Below, one piece after another: positions 20,662-32,174 of a stretch of DNA of 64,000 nucleotides. The notes under the pieces are model-generated. The model was not told the DNA's origin and ran no database searches. It saw nothing but the letters and a program-made list of their open reading frames with translations. This DNA comes from Rhizophagus irregularis (taxonomy: Eukaryota; Glomeromycota; Glomeromycetes; Glomerales; Glomeraceae). The stretch covers positions 64,501 to 128,500 of the forward strand of contig NC_089456.1 in the NCBI RefSeq assembly GCF_026210795.1, given 5' to 3'. A program made the translations under genes and the position numbers. Every line of letters begins with the position of its first letter. Positions within the stretch are counted from its first letter, which is position 1.

Positions 20662-23600
20662 TAATTACTGCTTTATTTTTCGTAATTTTTGTAATTTTGT
20701 AATTCTTCAATTTTATAATAATAAATAATATTTCAATTACTACTATATATTCTTTAAATGCACACCCTCTCTAAATGCACACCGGTGCCCGGTCCCAAAG
20801 GGGTGCATTTATGGAGAGTTGACTGTAGTACCGTAATTAAATACTATATACTCCATTTAATTGTATTGCACTTGCACATACTTCCTGTAAGCATACCAGT
20901 ACTAGAACTCTGATTTCGTGCAGCTTCTCTAACAGATATATTATCTGTTGGAATATGATCTAACTCCAAATATTCTTTCAATTCACCTGCATAATATAAA
21001 TTATTCAATATTCCACTAATACATCCAAGACGATATTTAAATGTATCATTATAATTTAACTTCTCTATGACTTTGCATGGAAGTACAGGTCGATTTGTAT
21101 CAAATCGGTCAATTTTTGGAATAAGAATCTTTATGTACTCCTTAATCTCATATTCTAGCTTATGCTTTGATTTTGCAATTATTGCAGAGGTCATTTTCGT
21201 GGTATAAGTCTCTAAATTTTGACAAGCAAAGTCTTGTAATACTTGATGTCTCCTTGTTAATTGATTTGTCAGATCTTGTAGTGGTTGTAAAGAATGCTTT
21301 AAATGAAATTGAATTAAATAATATTAGTATTTTTTATTATATAATTCTTTAAGATAATAAAAACTTGTCTGTAAAATAGCTAAAAAAATTACTAACTGCA
21401 TCTTCATTCAAATTTAATTCTTGATTTAAGTTTGTTGAATTAATTTCATAAGTGGTATTGTCAATCAAATCATCTAAGTTATTTATAGATTCTTGAATAC
21501 TTTCTTCAAATTCATTTAGAATTTCATCTTCAGAAAAAATATTATTTTGAAACTGATTAAGCATGGCAGAATATTCATGTAGAGTTCCACCAAATACAAA
21601 CTCATATGGTTTTTTATTATGTGCTTTACAAACTAAATTATTCATTGCATAAATTACAAATCTTAAACCAAATGACCAATCTTGATGATTATTATCTTCC
21701 ATCCATTTTTCTAATTTAGTTTCAAGAATTCCATTTGCTCATTCAACTAGACTTTGACTTGTTGGTCTTCCATTAATAATTTGAATTGTAGGCCATAAAT
21801 TAACTAATTCAATAATTATTGAAGAAACAAATTCTTTGCCATTATCCAACTGAAGAATTAAAGGTAATCCAAATGTAGTAAAAATATCAAATAAAAAGCA
21901 GCAACTTCTATTGTACACTTTGAAGTAAGTGCACAAGCTTATGAATATCTTGTAAAATGGTCATGCATATGAGCAATATATTTAAATTCATTATCTTGCT
22001 TAAAGGTCATGTCAATTAAATCAATCTATTTAAATCAAAAACAATTACTTTAATAAATAATTATAAATTTACCTGCAAATGTGACATGAATTTTTGTTCT
22101 ATAATTAGTATTCCAATCAATGATCGAATCTGTGTAAGTCTCACTGTACAAATATTATATTGTGCCACAAATTTTTTTACAAGATTTTATCAACAATATT
22201 CCCATTTACTACTAATTTGATTCCAAGTTTCTTTTTGACCCCTATGCTGAGTAATTGTGAAATGTATTTTGCAAAATCATTATACATATTTTTTACAACT
22301 AATACATACAGTATAATGTAGTATTTGTAGAATTAAGAAGAACTTCCTTTATTTTTTGTAGTTTTTTCTGATTAATTAAAGCTTTTTTTTCTTAATTAGT
22401 GCTAAGTTTTCAATATATTGTTTAACCAAATTATCAAAGCTTTGATGAGAAATAAATGAATATTCCATAATTTTAGATTTAATATGAAAAAATAAGAAAA
22501 TAGTTAAATACTACAATTTTCTTATTTATTACTAATCCAAATAGACTATTTTATAATGATTATATAATGATTATATTTTTTTTATGCATTTCAATTTGAC
22601 ACATAAATGATAAATTGATTTGATGCATATCAGACTCAAATTTCAATCTGATGTAAGTTAATTTTAAATTTATGCCTATTTTAATCTGACATATAACATA
22701 TATATTACAAACTCAATATTCAAGTAACTTTATAAATTTCAAGTTTAATATTCAAATTTTTGAATTGAGTCAATAAACCAATGTTGAGACATAAATAGTA
22801 ATCTTTAAGTTTATCTAATATTCAAGTCTTTAATAAGTCAACCTAATATTGATTCCATTGGGGCATAGGTGATCTTTAAGTTTGTCTGATATTTAAATCT
22901 TTAAGTTGACTTGATGGAATTGAAAAACTAGATGGAGAATAAAGAATATGTTAGTTATTAAAAATGTTATGATTCTTTAATTCTTCTTTACTAGGATACT
23001 TAACCAAACTATTAAATTACCAAGAACTGGAAAATAAAATGTAAAGTAAATAAAACAAGTAGTGGACCATTAATTAATATTCATAATTCAATATTTTCAG
23101 GAAGTGATCAAAGAATTGGAATAATCAATAATGAATCTTTTAATATTAGTAATTTAAAAAGAACTCAGAAGATAGTTTTAGAAAAGATATATATGCTTTT
23201 TTAGCTAAAAATTGCATTGTGGGAACAAACTGGATATTTACTTTCTTAATTAACTGCACAATTTAATCTCAAAATAATAATAATAAATCAAAATAGAGAA
23301 AAGTAGATGGTGAAAATTACCAGCCTCATAATACCCATGTGATTATACAGCCAATAGAAAGATGGAATAATGAAGAGTTACAAAGGTTATTTACATTGGC
23401 TTTAAAAGTTATTGTATGCCTTAGTAAGTTTTAAAAAAATGCAAGTATACATTTTATTTTATTGTTCAATCTATTTATTTTTTTTATTTTATTAAATAAT
23501 AAAAGATAAAGAATCATTCAATTCATTGATAAAAATCAAAAATAAGCTGAATAATAAATTGTCAGAATGATTAATCTTAACAATAAAGAACAAAGATGAA

Positions 23601-23815
23601 GATCATACAGATCTAATGGACTTCATCTTGGATAACATTAATAAACTTAAATTATCAAATGAAGAATATATAAAACAGATTTTACAATTAATTGACTTTA
23701 ATTTCTTGAAGATTTGCCAGTTGATAGCCATGGTTATTTTAAGACAGCTATTATGAAAAAGTCTCTAGAGGTAGAACATTCTTTTTTATCATACCTTATT
23801 ATAGGAGCATATTAC

Positions 23816-24085
23816 CATGCCTTGCAAATGTTTTTAAGTAATTTTTTCGCATAAGGCAAAATGTTTTTTGCCTGAAGTAGAAAGTATATTATAGTCTGAG
23901 TCTTTAAGCTTTATTATAATATACGCAGGTAGCTCCATTGATATTATATTTTGTCTATGACCATGCCTTGCAAATATTTTTGAACGATTTTTTCGTACAA
24001 GGCAAAATGTTTTTTGCCTGAAGTGGGAAGTATATTATGATCTGAACCTTTAGGTTCCATTATAATATGCATAGTTAGATAGACA
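23816..24085. repeat. Two direct copies of a ~125-base hairpin-containing unit
   Basis: CATGCCTTGCAAAT begins copies at 23816 and 23963. Each contains GGCAAAATGTTTTTTGCC (a hairpin) and ends in TATATTATR-GTCTGAR-CTTTARG-TTATAATA sequence. They differ by scattered substitutions. Possibly a small mobile or regulatory unit; function unknown. Confidence 0.6.
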
Positions 24086-24730
24086 GTTAATAAGTCATTG
24101 ATGAATGAAGTTTTTGGTCTATAATAATAATGGTTCCTTCAAGAAATGTCAGAATGATCCTGATCCTGGAAATAAGTCATTATAGAATAATCATCTCCTG
24201 AAATTGGAAACACTAGCTGTTATGGACCGAATAAATAAAGTATATTTACTTTGGTCTTTTATATGTATGTTATTACATAATTTTATGATTTTCTTTTAAT
24301 TGGTTATATATTATTATTAGCATGAAATTTGAAGCATTGCTGTACAAGAAGAGATAGAGAGATACAAAAATGAGTAAGCATCAAAATTTTCAGGAAGAGA
24401 GGGTACATCAGAAAAAAAATCAAAAAAATGTAAAGTTACTGCAAATAAAAATGAAATGCTCTCCTGATGAAGATGATGAAGAAATTAAAATTGACTTAAA
24501 AAGAATTTCAGATAAATTGCTACATAAACTGAAAGTCAAAGTATGCTAGTGATAAAATTCTAACTTCCTTTTTACTTTGTGTATTTCAAAGTTTGCTTTC
24601 ATTATCTAGTGGGAAGTAGGTTGCATTAATGTAACTGATCGATTTTGGCGGTAACAAAAAGAAATTATTGAGAAAGAAAAATGGATTAAAATATGATAAT
24701 ATTTATGAGTTATTGTATGTATTTTAAACA

Positions 24731-25087
24731 TTGTATCTTTTAGCTAGCATAACAATCATATCAGGATATATATTAAGCAACTTTCTTCTTGCTATATTTA
24801 GAGCTTTGTTTTCGATAATAGTGTTTAAGCAGCTCAACTGGCCATGTTTGTATTCCACCATAATTACAATCGCAGAATGGAAAGAAATAACAAGAACTAA
24901 TCCCTATACATCTCAAGATTCTCCACTTTCTCGAGATATTTTATTATCTTTATATGATGTCTCATTCAACCATTTTCTTGAATTAGATTTATTTGTGAAA
25001 AATGGTGAATTGAAGTTGAGTAAAATAGTCATGTTTAAGGATGTTAGATTGCTTAAACAGTTCAGTTCAAGTTCTAAACCCGATTAA
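24731..25087 (+). other. Unassigned open frame within copy A
   Basis: A 118-codon frame has two hydrophobic stretches and then a helical, charged part (SRDILLSLYDVSFNHFLELD). It may be a fragment of copy A or of another element. I do not recognise it. It is followed by AT-rich sequence (25090-25440) with GATTCAA/TTGAATC motifs resembling a decayed repeat. Confidence 0.25.
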
Positions 25088-25453
25088 ACTAATTTGAATC
25101 CAGTTTCAAATTGATCTACATAAATTAATTTTCAAATCATATTTGAAACTATACTTATAAGTGTATTAGTAAAGTTTGCTTACTCAAGCAATTAGTTTAA
25201 ATCTGATTTAATAATATAATACGCAAAATAATTATTTTTATTTCATTTGTAAAATTATTAATGCATATATGAATTATTATGCTAATATACTTTATGCTCA
25301 AAAATTGATTTCAAATCCAATTTAAGCATATTGAGTTTTAAATACTATTAGTAAAATCACATGATCATAAAACTCGATTCAAGTAGTTTTTACTTTGAAC
25401 TCAATTGAATCATGTTTTCTGAACTCAAATAACATCTCTAGTCACACTCATTC

Positions 25454-25750
25454 AGGACCCCGGATATCTAATATAAAGGTCATAATGGACTTTTGGCCAA
25501 AAACACCCCTTTTTGCTGAAACTCAAAAAATCGTTTTTTGTAAATATCTCAGCATCCAGTAATTCAATTTTAATGAACTTTTTTTTATTTTGTAGCCCTC
25601 ATTTAGCTCTACAATTTAAAAAATAGTTCATCAAAATTGGACTACTGGATGCCGAGATATTTACAAAAAACGATTTTTTGAGCCCCTGAAAAATGGGCCA
25701 ATCTGCCGAAAGTGTGACTTATGACCTGTTTTGGAGATATCCGGGGTCCT
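25454..25750. mobile_element. Foldback MITE with AGGACCCCGGATATC ends
   Basis: The left AGGACCCCGGATATC and right GATATCCGGGGTCCT ends are nearly perfect complements. Inner arms also pair, for example TCAAAAAATCGTTTTTTGTA with its complement at about 25660. ACTCATTC is duplicated at 25446-25453 and 25751-25758, followed by A in both, so the TSD is 8 or 9 bases, as for hAT or MULE. It has no coding capacity. It lies in an intron or upstream part of copy A. Confidence 0.75.
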
Positions 25751-26599
25751 ACTCATTCAATGACATGTAAGTTATATAATTTTATAGTGCATATATGAAA
25801 TTATAGTTTATATTGTTTTTTTTTTAACATATAATATTATAGTGTTATGAAAGTTGCTCCACTAAAGATGTCTGAGAAAGAACATTGCTTAAATTTTGTT
25901 TATCTATTAGATCACCCATTTTTTTCAGGCGAAAAAGAATATGAGCTAATATTGAACTGTGCAAATGTAAGTTCAAAGAAAAGGCCAGACCTCTCTTGCA
26001 TTATGAATGGCATGCCAATTTTAAATTCAGAGTTCAAACCCTTAGGATATACGTCATTACAACGAGAGAAAGACAGAATTAAGAACTCAAAAATCAGTCA
26101 ATCAACAATTACTAAGCAAGGGAGGTCCAGAGCTTCAGACAAAGCCTCTATCTTCTTAATCTTGGTAAGTAACAAGTGATTGATTATATGAAAAATAATT
26201 TTTTTTGATATAAATTGAATTATTTGATAATCAGGTGACTTGATGGAGTCTTACTTTATGGATTTAGAATACGATAGCTTATACCGCTCATGGCCATTTT
26301 TTACAACCAAACTGGTAATAGATAAAACCACAATCCCACTTGCAGGAATCGCAATTCACCATTTGTTGGCTTTAGAAGTATATGATTCATTTTCTTTGAG
26401 CGAGTTTACACCCACTGGTCAAAATAGTCCAAATCGGCTAGAAATCGGATGTCCGATTTTAGGCCGAATTTGGTGATAAAGATGGCCGATTTATTAATTT
26501 AGGCAAAGTTCCGATTGGCAGGCCGATCGACGCCGATCAGAATATCCAAATTGTATCTGAATTGCTTAGTATTTTTGATCCGAATTGTTTAAAAAATAT

Positions 26600-27130
26600 A
26601 TTCATAAATTTACCGAATTGCAGTGAATTTATTCTGAATTATGATAAATTTTGATAAATTGCGATAAATTTTAATCTGAATTGCAGTAAATTTTAATCTG
26701 AATTGCAGTAAATTTTAATCTGAATTGCAGTAAATTTTAATCTGAATTGCAGTAAATTTTATTCTGAATTGCGGTAAATTTTATTCTGAATTGCGGTAAA
26801 TTTTCTATTCTGAATTGCGGTAAATTTATTCTGAATTGCGGTAAATTTTATTCTGAATTGCAGTAAATTTTAATCTGAATTGCAGTAAATTTTCTATTCT
26901 GAATTGCGGTAAATTTTATTCTGAATTGCAGTAAATTTATTCTGAATTGCGGTAAAAATTTAATGAATTGCGGTTAATTTATTCTGAATTGCGGTAAAAA
27001 TTTAATGAATTGCGGTTAATTTTATTCTGAATTGCAGTAAATTTTATTCTGAATTATGGTATATTTGCAGTAAATTTTATTCTGAATTGCGGTAAATTTG
27101 CAGTAAATTTATTTCGAATTGTAATTAATT
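26600..27130. repeat. ~20-base tandem array near the CACTA left end
   Basis: About two dozen units of TCTGAATTGCAGTAAATTTTA vary at G/A (GCAG or GCGG) and in the length of the T run. The array lies between the left terminus and the 3' end of the accessory gene, where CACTA elements normally carry subterminal repeats. Confidence 0.85.
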
Positions 27131-28888
27131 TTTTTCTGAATTAAGACAAATTTATTTTGAATTATGGAAAATTCTAATACTAATAATTTGGAATATTAAT
27201 TACATATATATATAGATTTTTGACGAAAAAAAGAAAGTTTTCTACCAAATTAATTCAGATTCGTTCATTGCGCGTCGTCCATATGTAAATCAGAATCTGA
27301 ATTATTATGATTGTCGCCGACCGTTGATTTTGATGGTTTTTCTTCTTTTTCCTTGTTATGGTCTTCATCATTTTCGGTGGTGTTGCCAGTTGCTGGTGTT
27401 GTCCCTCTACTAACTTCTTCTTCTTCTTCATCATATTCAGTGATTAAACCCTGATCGATATCAGTATCGAATATTAAATCTTGTTGTTGTACAATATAAG
27501 ACCATTCGGGAGCATTCGACGGATGTGGTCGGTCATATTTTTGTACCTCGTCGTCATATCTACGTTCGCGTATTAATTTCGACTTATTTGACGAGTGTAC
27601 ATCGAGTACATTTCGTAGCAAATTTTTAAGCTGAAGAAACAATAAAATATAAAAATTAAATCCAGCGATTCGTCTGAAAAATCAAGATTCAGAAGTTCTA
27701 ACCTCATCAGATCTCCACGAATAGTCGTAAATAGCGATTATGGACTTTGTTGGGTCTCCTTCGTCTGTCTCGCTTATTTCTGGAGAATGAAATAAGCGAT
27801 TGGATAACATCTTTAGTAATCTACGCTTATCATATTTTGTTATCCGTTCATCGTCAAAACTATATAATCTCTTTGCCGCCTTAATTCGGCGGATTTTCTT
27901 CTAAAATACGTTATAATTTGAATAAAATTCAATACATAATCGGAATAAAATTCAGCATAATAATTATAAATCATTACTAACGTCGTGTACTCGATTGTTT
28001 GAGTGCACCCGATGTTTATTTTTATCGGCTTTTCCCCTATCCATTAATCTTTGATGAGAACGACGAGACTTGTGGAGACAACCCAACCATTTTGTAAGTT
28101 GCTTATTCGAAGCGGGAAAACACGGAGCAAGGGCTGAACGCAATTCAGGGACTAGCTTACGACGAATCTTGAGATTTTTCGCGCTATTGAACGTTTCATT
28201 GTAATCTAGTCCTCGAGTTTCATCGATGGTTTTCAAAATAGACTTCATTTCAGCCTAAATATAACAATCAAATAATGATAACCGGTACTTAATTACTCAA
28301 TACTGCAATTTTAAATAACTGAATCAGACAAATAAAATTAATATACCCTAGCTTCTTTTTCGTCGTACTCATCATTATTGTTAGAACCAGACCGTTCTTC
28401 CTCCGATTTTTCCTCGTATCGCTCGGACTTTTTTGTCTTAATTCTTTTTTGACGTTTTGCCGGCTGTTCGAGATCCATCTGCCTATGAATGGCTTTAGGC
28501 AGACGGATTCTCGAATACCTGTTTAAGCTTTCGCGTAGATCGTCATTCTCGTCTGCAAAGGCCTCGTTTATTCGAGTCAAAAAACGATTTTCGTCGAATA
28601 ATCGGTTATTTTCGCGTTGAAGCTTTGCATTCTCTACTTGTACTTCTTCAATTTGTTTCTTTAATTTTAGATTTTCTAAATAAAGAATTTTATTAATAGT
28701 AATATTTTTTTACGAATAATTCTGAATTTATACGAATGAAGTCAAAATCGTACCTGCTTCTAAATCAGTATCGTCGTCATCGATCATCCTTTCATTACCT
28801 TGATCGTCTTTAACCACTAATACGAATTTTTGTGGAATTCGAATATTTCCATATCGTTTTTTCATTTCCGATAACATCTCTTGTTGAT

Positions 28889-30188
28889 CTATAAAAATTA
28901 TTAATTATCGTACATTGTCACCCCCGTCTGCCACCCGGCGGTAAACAAAGTTCCCTGCTTCTGTTATATGTGCTCTCAGCGAAACATTAATATTCTTGCT
29001 TGGTTTAGTTTTATTACTACTTAACTTTCAAATTGCGATAGCTCTCGCCACGATATTTCATCCATTATCTTCTTTCAAAATACAATAGTTCTCTTTATAA
29101 AAGTTTATATTTTATTCATTTCATAATTCTTGTTATGACATTAAATTCACCATGAATTTGTCCAATTAAAATTAATTAAGCGAACATTACAGTAAAGTTT
29201 AGGGCGAACCTATTACCTTTAAAATAACATTACGCTTTACTAACAATTAATTAAACAAAATTACTTTTTCATCATAAGAAAATAGTAACAAAAACAATCG
29301 AAACAATTAATTTTGATATAAAGGGTATTTTATTTATTCTTCATAAAATTCACAATTAACTAATTTACTTAAAGTTTTACATCGTATCTGACGACTGTGG
29401 AATTCACTTCCCATTCCGCTCCTATTTAAACCAACTTTCTTATTCTTTCTTTTCCTACTTCTTATTTCTTTCTAATATTTTATATGTTATCTTTTATGCG
29501 CTATCTTATATGCTATTTTATATGTTATCATTTCTAATATGTTATACTATTTTAATATGCTATCTTTTCTTTAAAATAATCTTTCGCATATTATGTCGTA
29601 AAGATATAATCCATCTTTTGTGGCTGTGCTATCTTTTCTTTAAAATAAAATAATCTTTCAAATATTATATCGTAAAGATCCATCTTTTGTGGCTGTGCTA
29701 TCTTTTCTTTAAAATAAAATAATCTTTCAAATATTATATCGTAAAGATCCATCTTTTGTGGCTGTGCTATCTTTTCTTTAAAATAAAATAATCTTTCAAA
29801 TATTATATCATAAAGATCCATCTTTTGTGGCTGTGCTATCTTTTCTACTGCGTCTCGTCAGCTATTCTTCTACTGCGGCTGCAGTTCATCAATATTTTAC
29901 ATGTTCCTATTTTTTTTGTTCCTTTAATTCGCTATCCTTCCTTTTTATATGATTTATCATTTGTGGCTTATGATTACTCCTCCTAATTGTTCCTATTGTT
30001 GAACTTGATAAACTGGTTGCTAAGCCACATCGATCAACTCCCCACTTGATCTATTGGTTCTTCGTTAATCATTTAATAAACATTACATCATGTAGATCAT
30101 TCCTTCTCCTTATTCCTCCATATTATGCGATTACTTCAGTATCTATGGCTACAACATGTCAATCAGCAATTTTCCAAAATTCAATTAC
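28889..30188 (-). other. 1.3-kb intron of the accessory gene
   Basis: The inferred intron runs from GTAATT at 30188 to TTTATAG at 28889 and keeps the frame (CCTAAAG joined to ATCAACAAG). It contains a tandem array at 29600-29850 and otherwise AT-rich sequence. It is much longer than the other introns here (60-100 bases), suggesting it grew by insertion. Confidence 0.5.
29600..29850. repeat. 69-base tandem repeat, 3-4 copies
   Basis: Units of about 69 bases start GTGGCTGTGCTATCTTTTCT and include AAATATTATATCGTAAAGAT. The last three copies are almost identical, so the array is young. An open frame through it on the minus strand is a consequence of the 69-base period. Confidence 0.8.
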
Positions 30189-30859
30189 CTTTAGGAATAT
30201 TTGGCGGTTCAATTTCTATAACCTCATCGTCAGACTCTTCTTGAGTCGGCTTAGTCGACTTTGCAGATTTGAGGATCGACTTGATGGGTGACGATTTGCT
30301 AGTCTACTTATTGGTTTTGTCACTCGTCTCATTCGGATCACTTTCTTCTTCCGCTCTTCCCCGTTGACGATTAGATCCTTCGCTCGGTGTTTCTTCTTGA
30401 AACCTTAGCTGCTTTTGTTTGTTTGACTTGGTGGGTGACGATTTGCTAGTCGACTTATTGGTTTTGTCACTCGTCTCATTTGGATTACTTTCTTCTTCCG
30501 TTCTTCCCCGTTGACGATTAGATCCTTCGTCAGGTGTTTCTTCTTGAAACCTTTGCTGCTTTTGTTTGTTTGACTTGGTGGATGACGATTTGCTAGTCAA
30601 CTTATTGGTCTTGTCACTCGTCTCATTCGGATTACTTTCTTCTTCCGTTCTTCCCCGTTGACAATTAGATCCTTCGTCAGGTGTTTCTTCTTGGAACCTC
30701 TGTTGCTTTTGTTTGTTATTTTTTTTATTGTTTTTTTTATTATTGCTATTATTTGACATTTTATATTCACTCAATATTCGTTTAAAAAATCGAAGTGGGT
30801 TCAATATCGTCATATCGTCCTATTTATAAATTTAAAAATCATCAATTAATTAATAAGAA

Positions 30860-31960
30860 AATCGTTAGCGTTCTACTGCGTTGATTTTTCGATTGAAAAA
30901 TCAACTATAAATCATAATTAAAAAAGACAAATCAATTAATTAATAAGAAAATCGTTAGCGTCCTGCGTTGATTTCTCGATTGAAAAATCAATTATAAATC
31001 ATAATTAAAAAAGACAAATAAATTAATTAAAATTAAGAAAATTGTTAGCGTCCTACTGCGTTGAATTCTTGATTGGAAAATCAACTATAAATCATAATTA
31101 AAAAAAACAAATCAATTAATTAAAATTAAGAAAATCGTTAGCGTCCTACTGCGTTGATTTCTCAATTGACAAATCAACTATAAATCATAATTAAAAAAGA
31201 CAAATAAATTAAAATTACGAAAATCATTAGCGTTCTACTGCGTTGATTTCTCGATTGAAAAATCAACTATAAATTATAATTAAAAAAGACAAATCAATTA
31301 ATTAATAAGAAAATCGTTAGCGTTCTACTGCGTTGATTTCTCGATTGAAAAATCAACTATAAATCATAATTAAAAAATCAAATAAATTAATTAATAAGAA
31401 AATCGTTAGCGTCCTACTGCGTTGAATTCTCAATTGGAAAATCAACTATAAATCATAATTAAAAAATCAAATCAATTAATTAAAATTAAGAAAATCGTTA
31501 GCGTTTTACTGCGTTGATTTCTTGAGGAAAATCAACTATAAATCATAATTAAAAAATCAAATAAATTAATTAATAAGAAAATTGTTAGCGTCCTATTGCG
31601 TTGATTTCTCGATTGAAAAATCAACTATAAATCATAATTAAAAAATCAAATAAATTAATTAATAAGAAAATCGTTAGCGTCCTACTGCGTTGAATTCTCA
31701 ATTGGAAAATCAACTATAAATCATAATTAAAAAATCAAATCAATTAATTAAAATTAAGAAAATCGTTAGCGTTCTACTGCGTTGAATTCTTGATTGAAAA
31801 ATCAACTATAAATCATAATTAAAAAGACAAATCAATTAATTAATAAGAAAATCGTTAGCGTCCTGCGTTGATTTCTCGATTGAAAAATCAATTATAAATC
31901 ATAATTAAAAAGACAAATAAATTAAAATTACGAAAATTGTTAGCGTTCTACTACGTTAAA
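30860..31960. repeat. ~90-base tandem array, about 13 copies
   Basis: Each unit holds TCGTTAGCGT, CTACTGCGTTGATTTCTCG, AAAATCAACTATAAATCATA and AATTAATTAATAAGAA in that order. Units differ by small substitutions and a few deletions. The array fills the space between the divergent accessory gene and the transposase, about 50 bases above the first ATG of the accessory gene. Confidence 0.85.
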
Positions 31961-32174
31961 ATTTGATATACTTTAATGCGGCAAGTTATACTTTGTCGAA
32001 ATTTGCAGTAAAATCGAAAATATATTGTTATTATAGCAATACCACTTCGATTAATACAAAATTGTTACTTTTCAACTTTCGCTAAAATTTACAGTTTCTT
32101 TTGATAAGGTTTGTTTGGCATCCGAAAATGATAAAGGGATGATAAAGTGATTATCTTGTAAATAAAAGTTATTT

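Larger units (their letters stand above)
18431..20825 (+). mobile_element. Tigger/pogo-type DNA transposon
   Basis: The ends CAGTCAACTCTCTATAAATG and (complement) CAGTCAACTCTCCATAAATG are followed on both sides by repeats of AAATGCACACCCTCT. TA is duplicated at 18429-18430 and 20826-20827. The 2395-base size, TA target and single DDE gene fit the pogo/Tigger branch of Tc1/mariner. It is inserted inside the MULE, outside that element's transposase gene. Confidence 0.85.
13088..20853 (-). mobile_element. Mutator-like element (MULE), 9-bp TSD, with nested hAT and Tigger
   Basis: CATTTAATT is duplicated at 13079-13087 and 20854-20862. The ends CAGTATTATTTAAATAGTTA and (complement) GAGTATATAGTATTTAATTA lead into TTACGGTA motifs on both sides. 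Without its own two insertions the element would be about 2.7 kb with one transposase gene on the minus strand. Joining the flanks across one TSD copy restores the cysteine cluster of the integrase gene in frame, which supports the borders. Confidence 0.75.
13000..22468 (-). pseudogene. Retroviral-type integrase/transposase of the outer element
   Basis: Minus strand. It starts near 22468 (MEYSFISHQSFDNLVKQYIE) with a Lys-rich helical N-terminus and then a weak zinc-binding region (HRGQKETW, CNIC-like). The catalytic core shows IDLIDM (about 22010), LQLDNGKEF (about 21845) and GRPTSQSLVE (about 21750), the D, D and E of a DDE integrase with 33 residues between the last two. SFGLRFVIYAMNN and PYEFVFG match the usual continuation. 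The C-terminus is a cysteine cluster: KCNTIK at 20862 is separated from CCCKKFGARCGSKCHSGKSC at 13013-13078 by the nested MULE. It ends at 13000-13002. Damage includes a TGA after SLVE, a stop after TRYS and frameshifts. Such integrases occur in Ginger elements and their domesticated KRBA2-type relatives. Confidence 0.65.
12806..22650 (-). mobile_element. Integrase (Ginger/KRBA2-like) transposon, with nested insertions
   Basis: CAGATTGAAATTTGAGTCTG at 12806 and its complement ending at 22650 start inverted repeats of about 70 bases that stay similar through TTTATCATTTATGT. Both ends carry further copies of a TGTCARATTRAAAT motif, and on the right these continue to about 22692, so the right border could be a little further out. 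Removing the nested MULE leaves an element of about 2.07 kb with one gene on the minus strand. A TSD is not clear. The surrounding sequence on the right is intron 1 of the family copy at 22740-26412. Confidence 0.6.
22740..26412 (+). pseudogene. Family copy A: unknown host gene, invaded
   Basis: 22790-23220 matches 37200-37600 (copy B) in both intron and exon: the intron text CTTTAAGTTTATCTGATGTT and the exon block SGSDQRIGIINNESFNISNL are shared. Exon 1 was not found and would lie left of the integrase element. Later exons are 25847-26163 and 26236-26412, with an intron starting GTAAGT between them. The first encodes KRPDLSCIMNGMP then LNSEFKPLGYT, a P-D ... E-x-K arrangement like a PD-(D/E)XK nuclease core. 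The last encodes MESYFMDLEYDSLYRSWPFF. The true stop lies beyond the CACTA element at 36789-36791. Stops and frameshifts occur throughout 23000-25100. Confidence 0.5.
27265..30759 (-). pseudogene. CACTA accessory gene, six exons, one premature stop
   Basis: Minus strand exons 30759-30189, 28888-28754, 28675-28347, 28254-27982, 27900-27703 and 27630-27265 join in frame with GT-AG introns. Exon 1 encodes a Lys/Asn start and three 47-residue repeats (QRFQEETPDEGSN ... NETSDKTNKSTSK) and ends DDEVIEIEPPNIPK. Exons 2-3 have an acidic stretch (IDDDDTDLEA) then a coiled coil (LKKQIEEVQVENAKLQRENN). Exon 4 has a basic helical block (NKQLTKWLGCLHKSRRSHQR), and exons 5-6 are charged and end acidic. A TAG replaces the expected serine codon after 151 residues (30304-30306). 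An upstream ATG at 30813 is also in frame. No enzyme motif is seen. By position it could correspond to the DNA-binding second protein of CACTA elements; that is inference. Confidence 0.6.

Noticed and set aside
29591-29821. Repeated 23-residue peptide frame on the minus strand
   Set aside because: It follows from the 69-base tandem repeat inside an intron.
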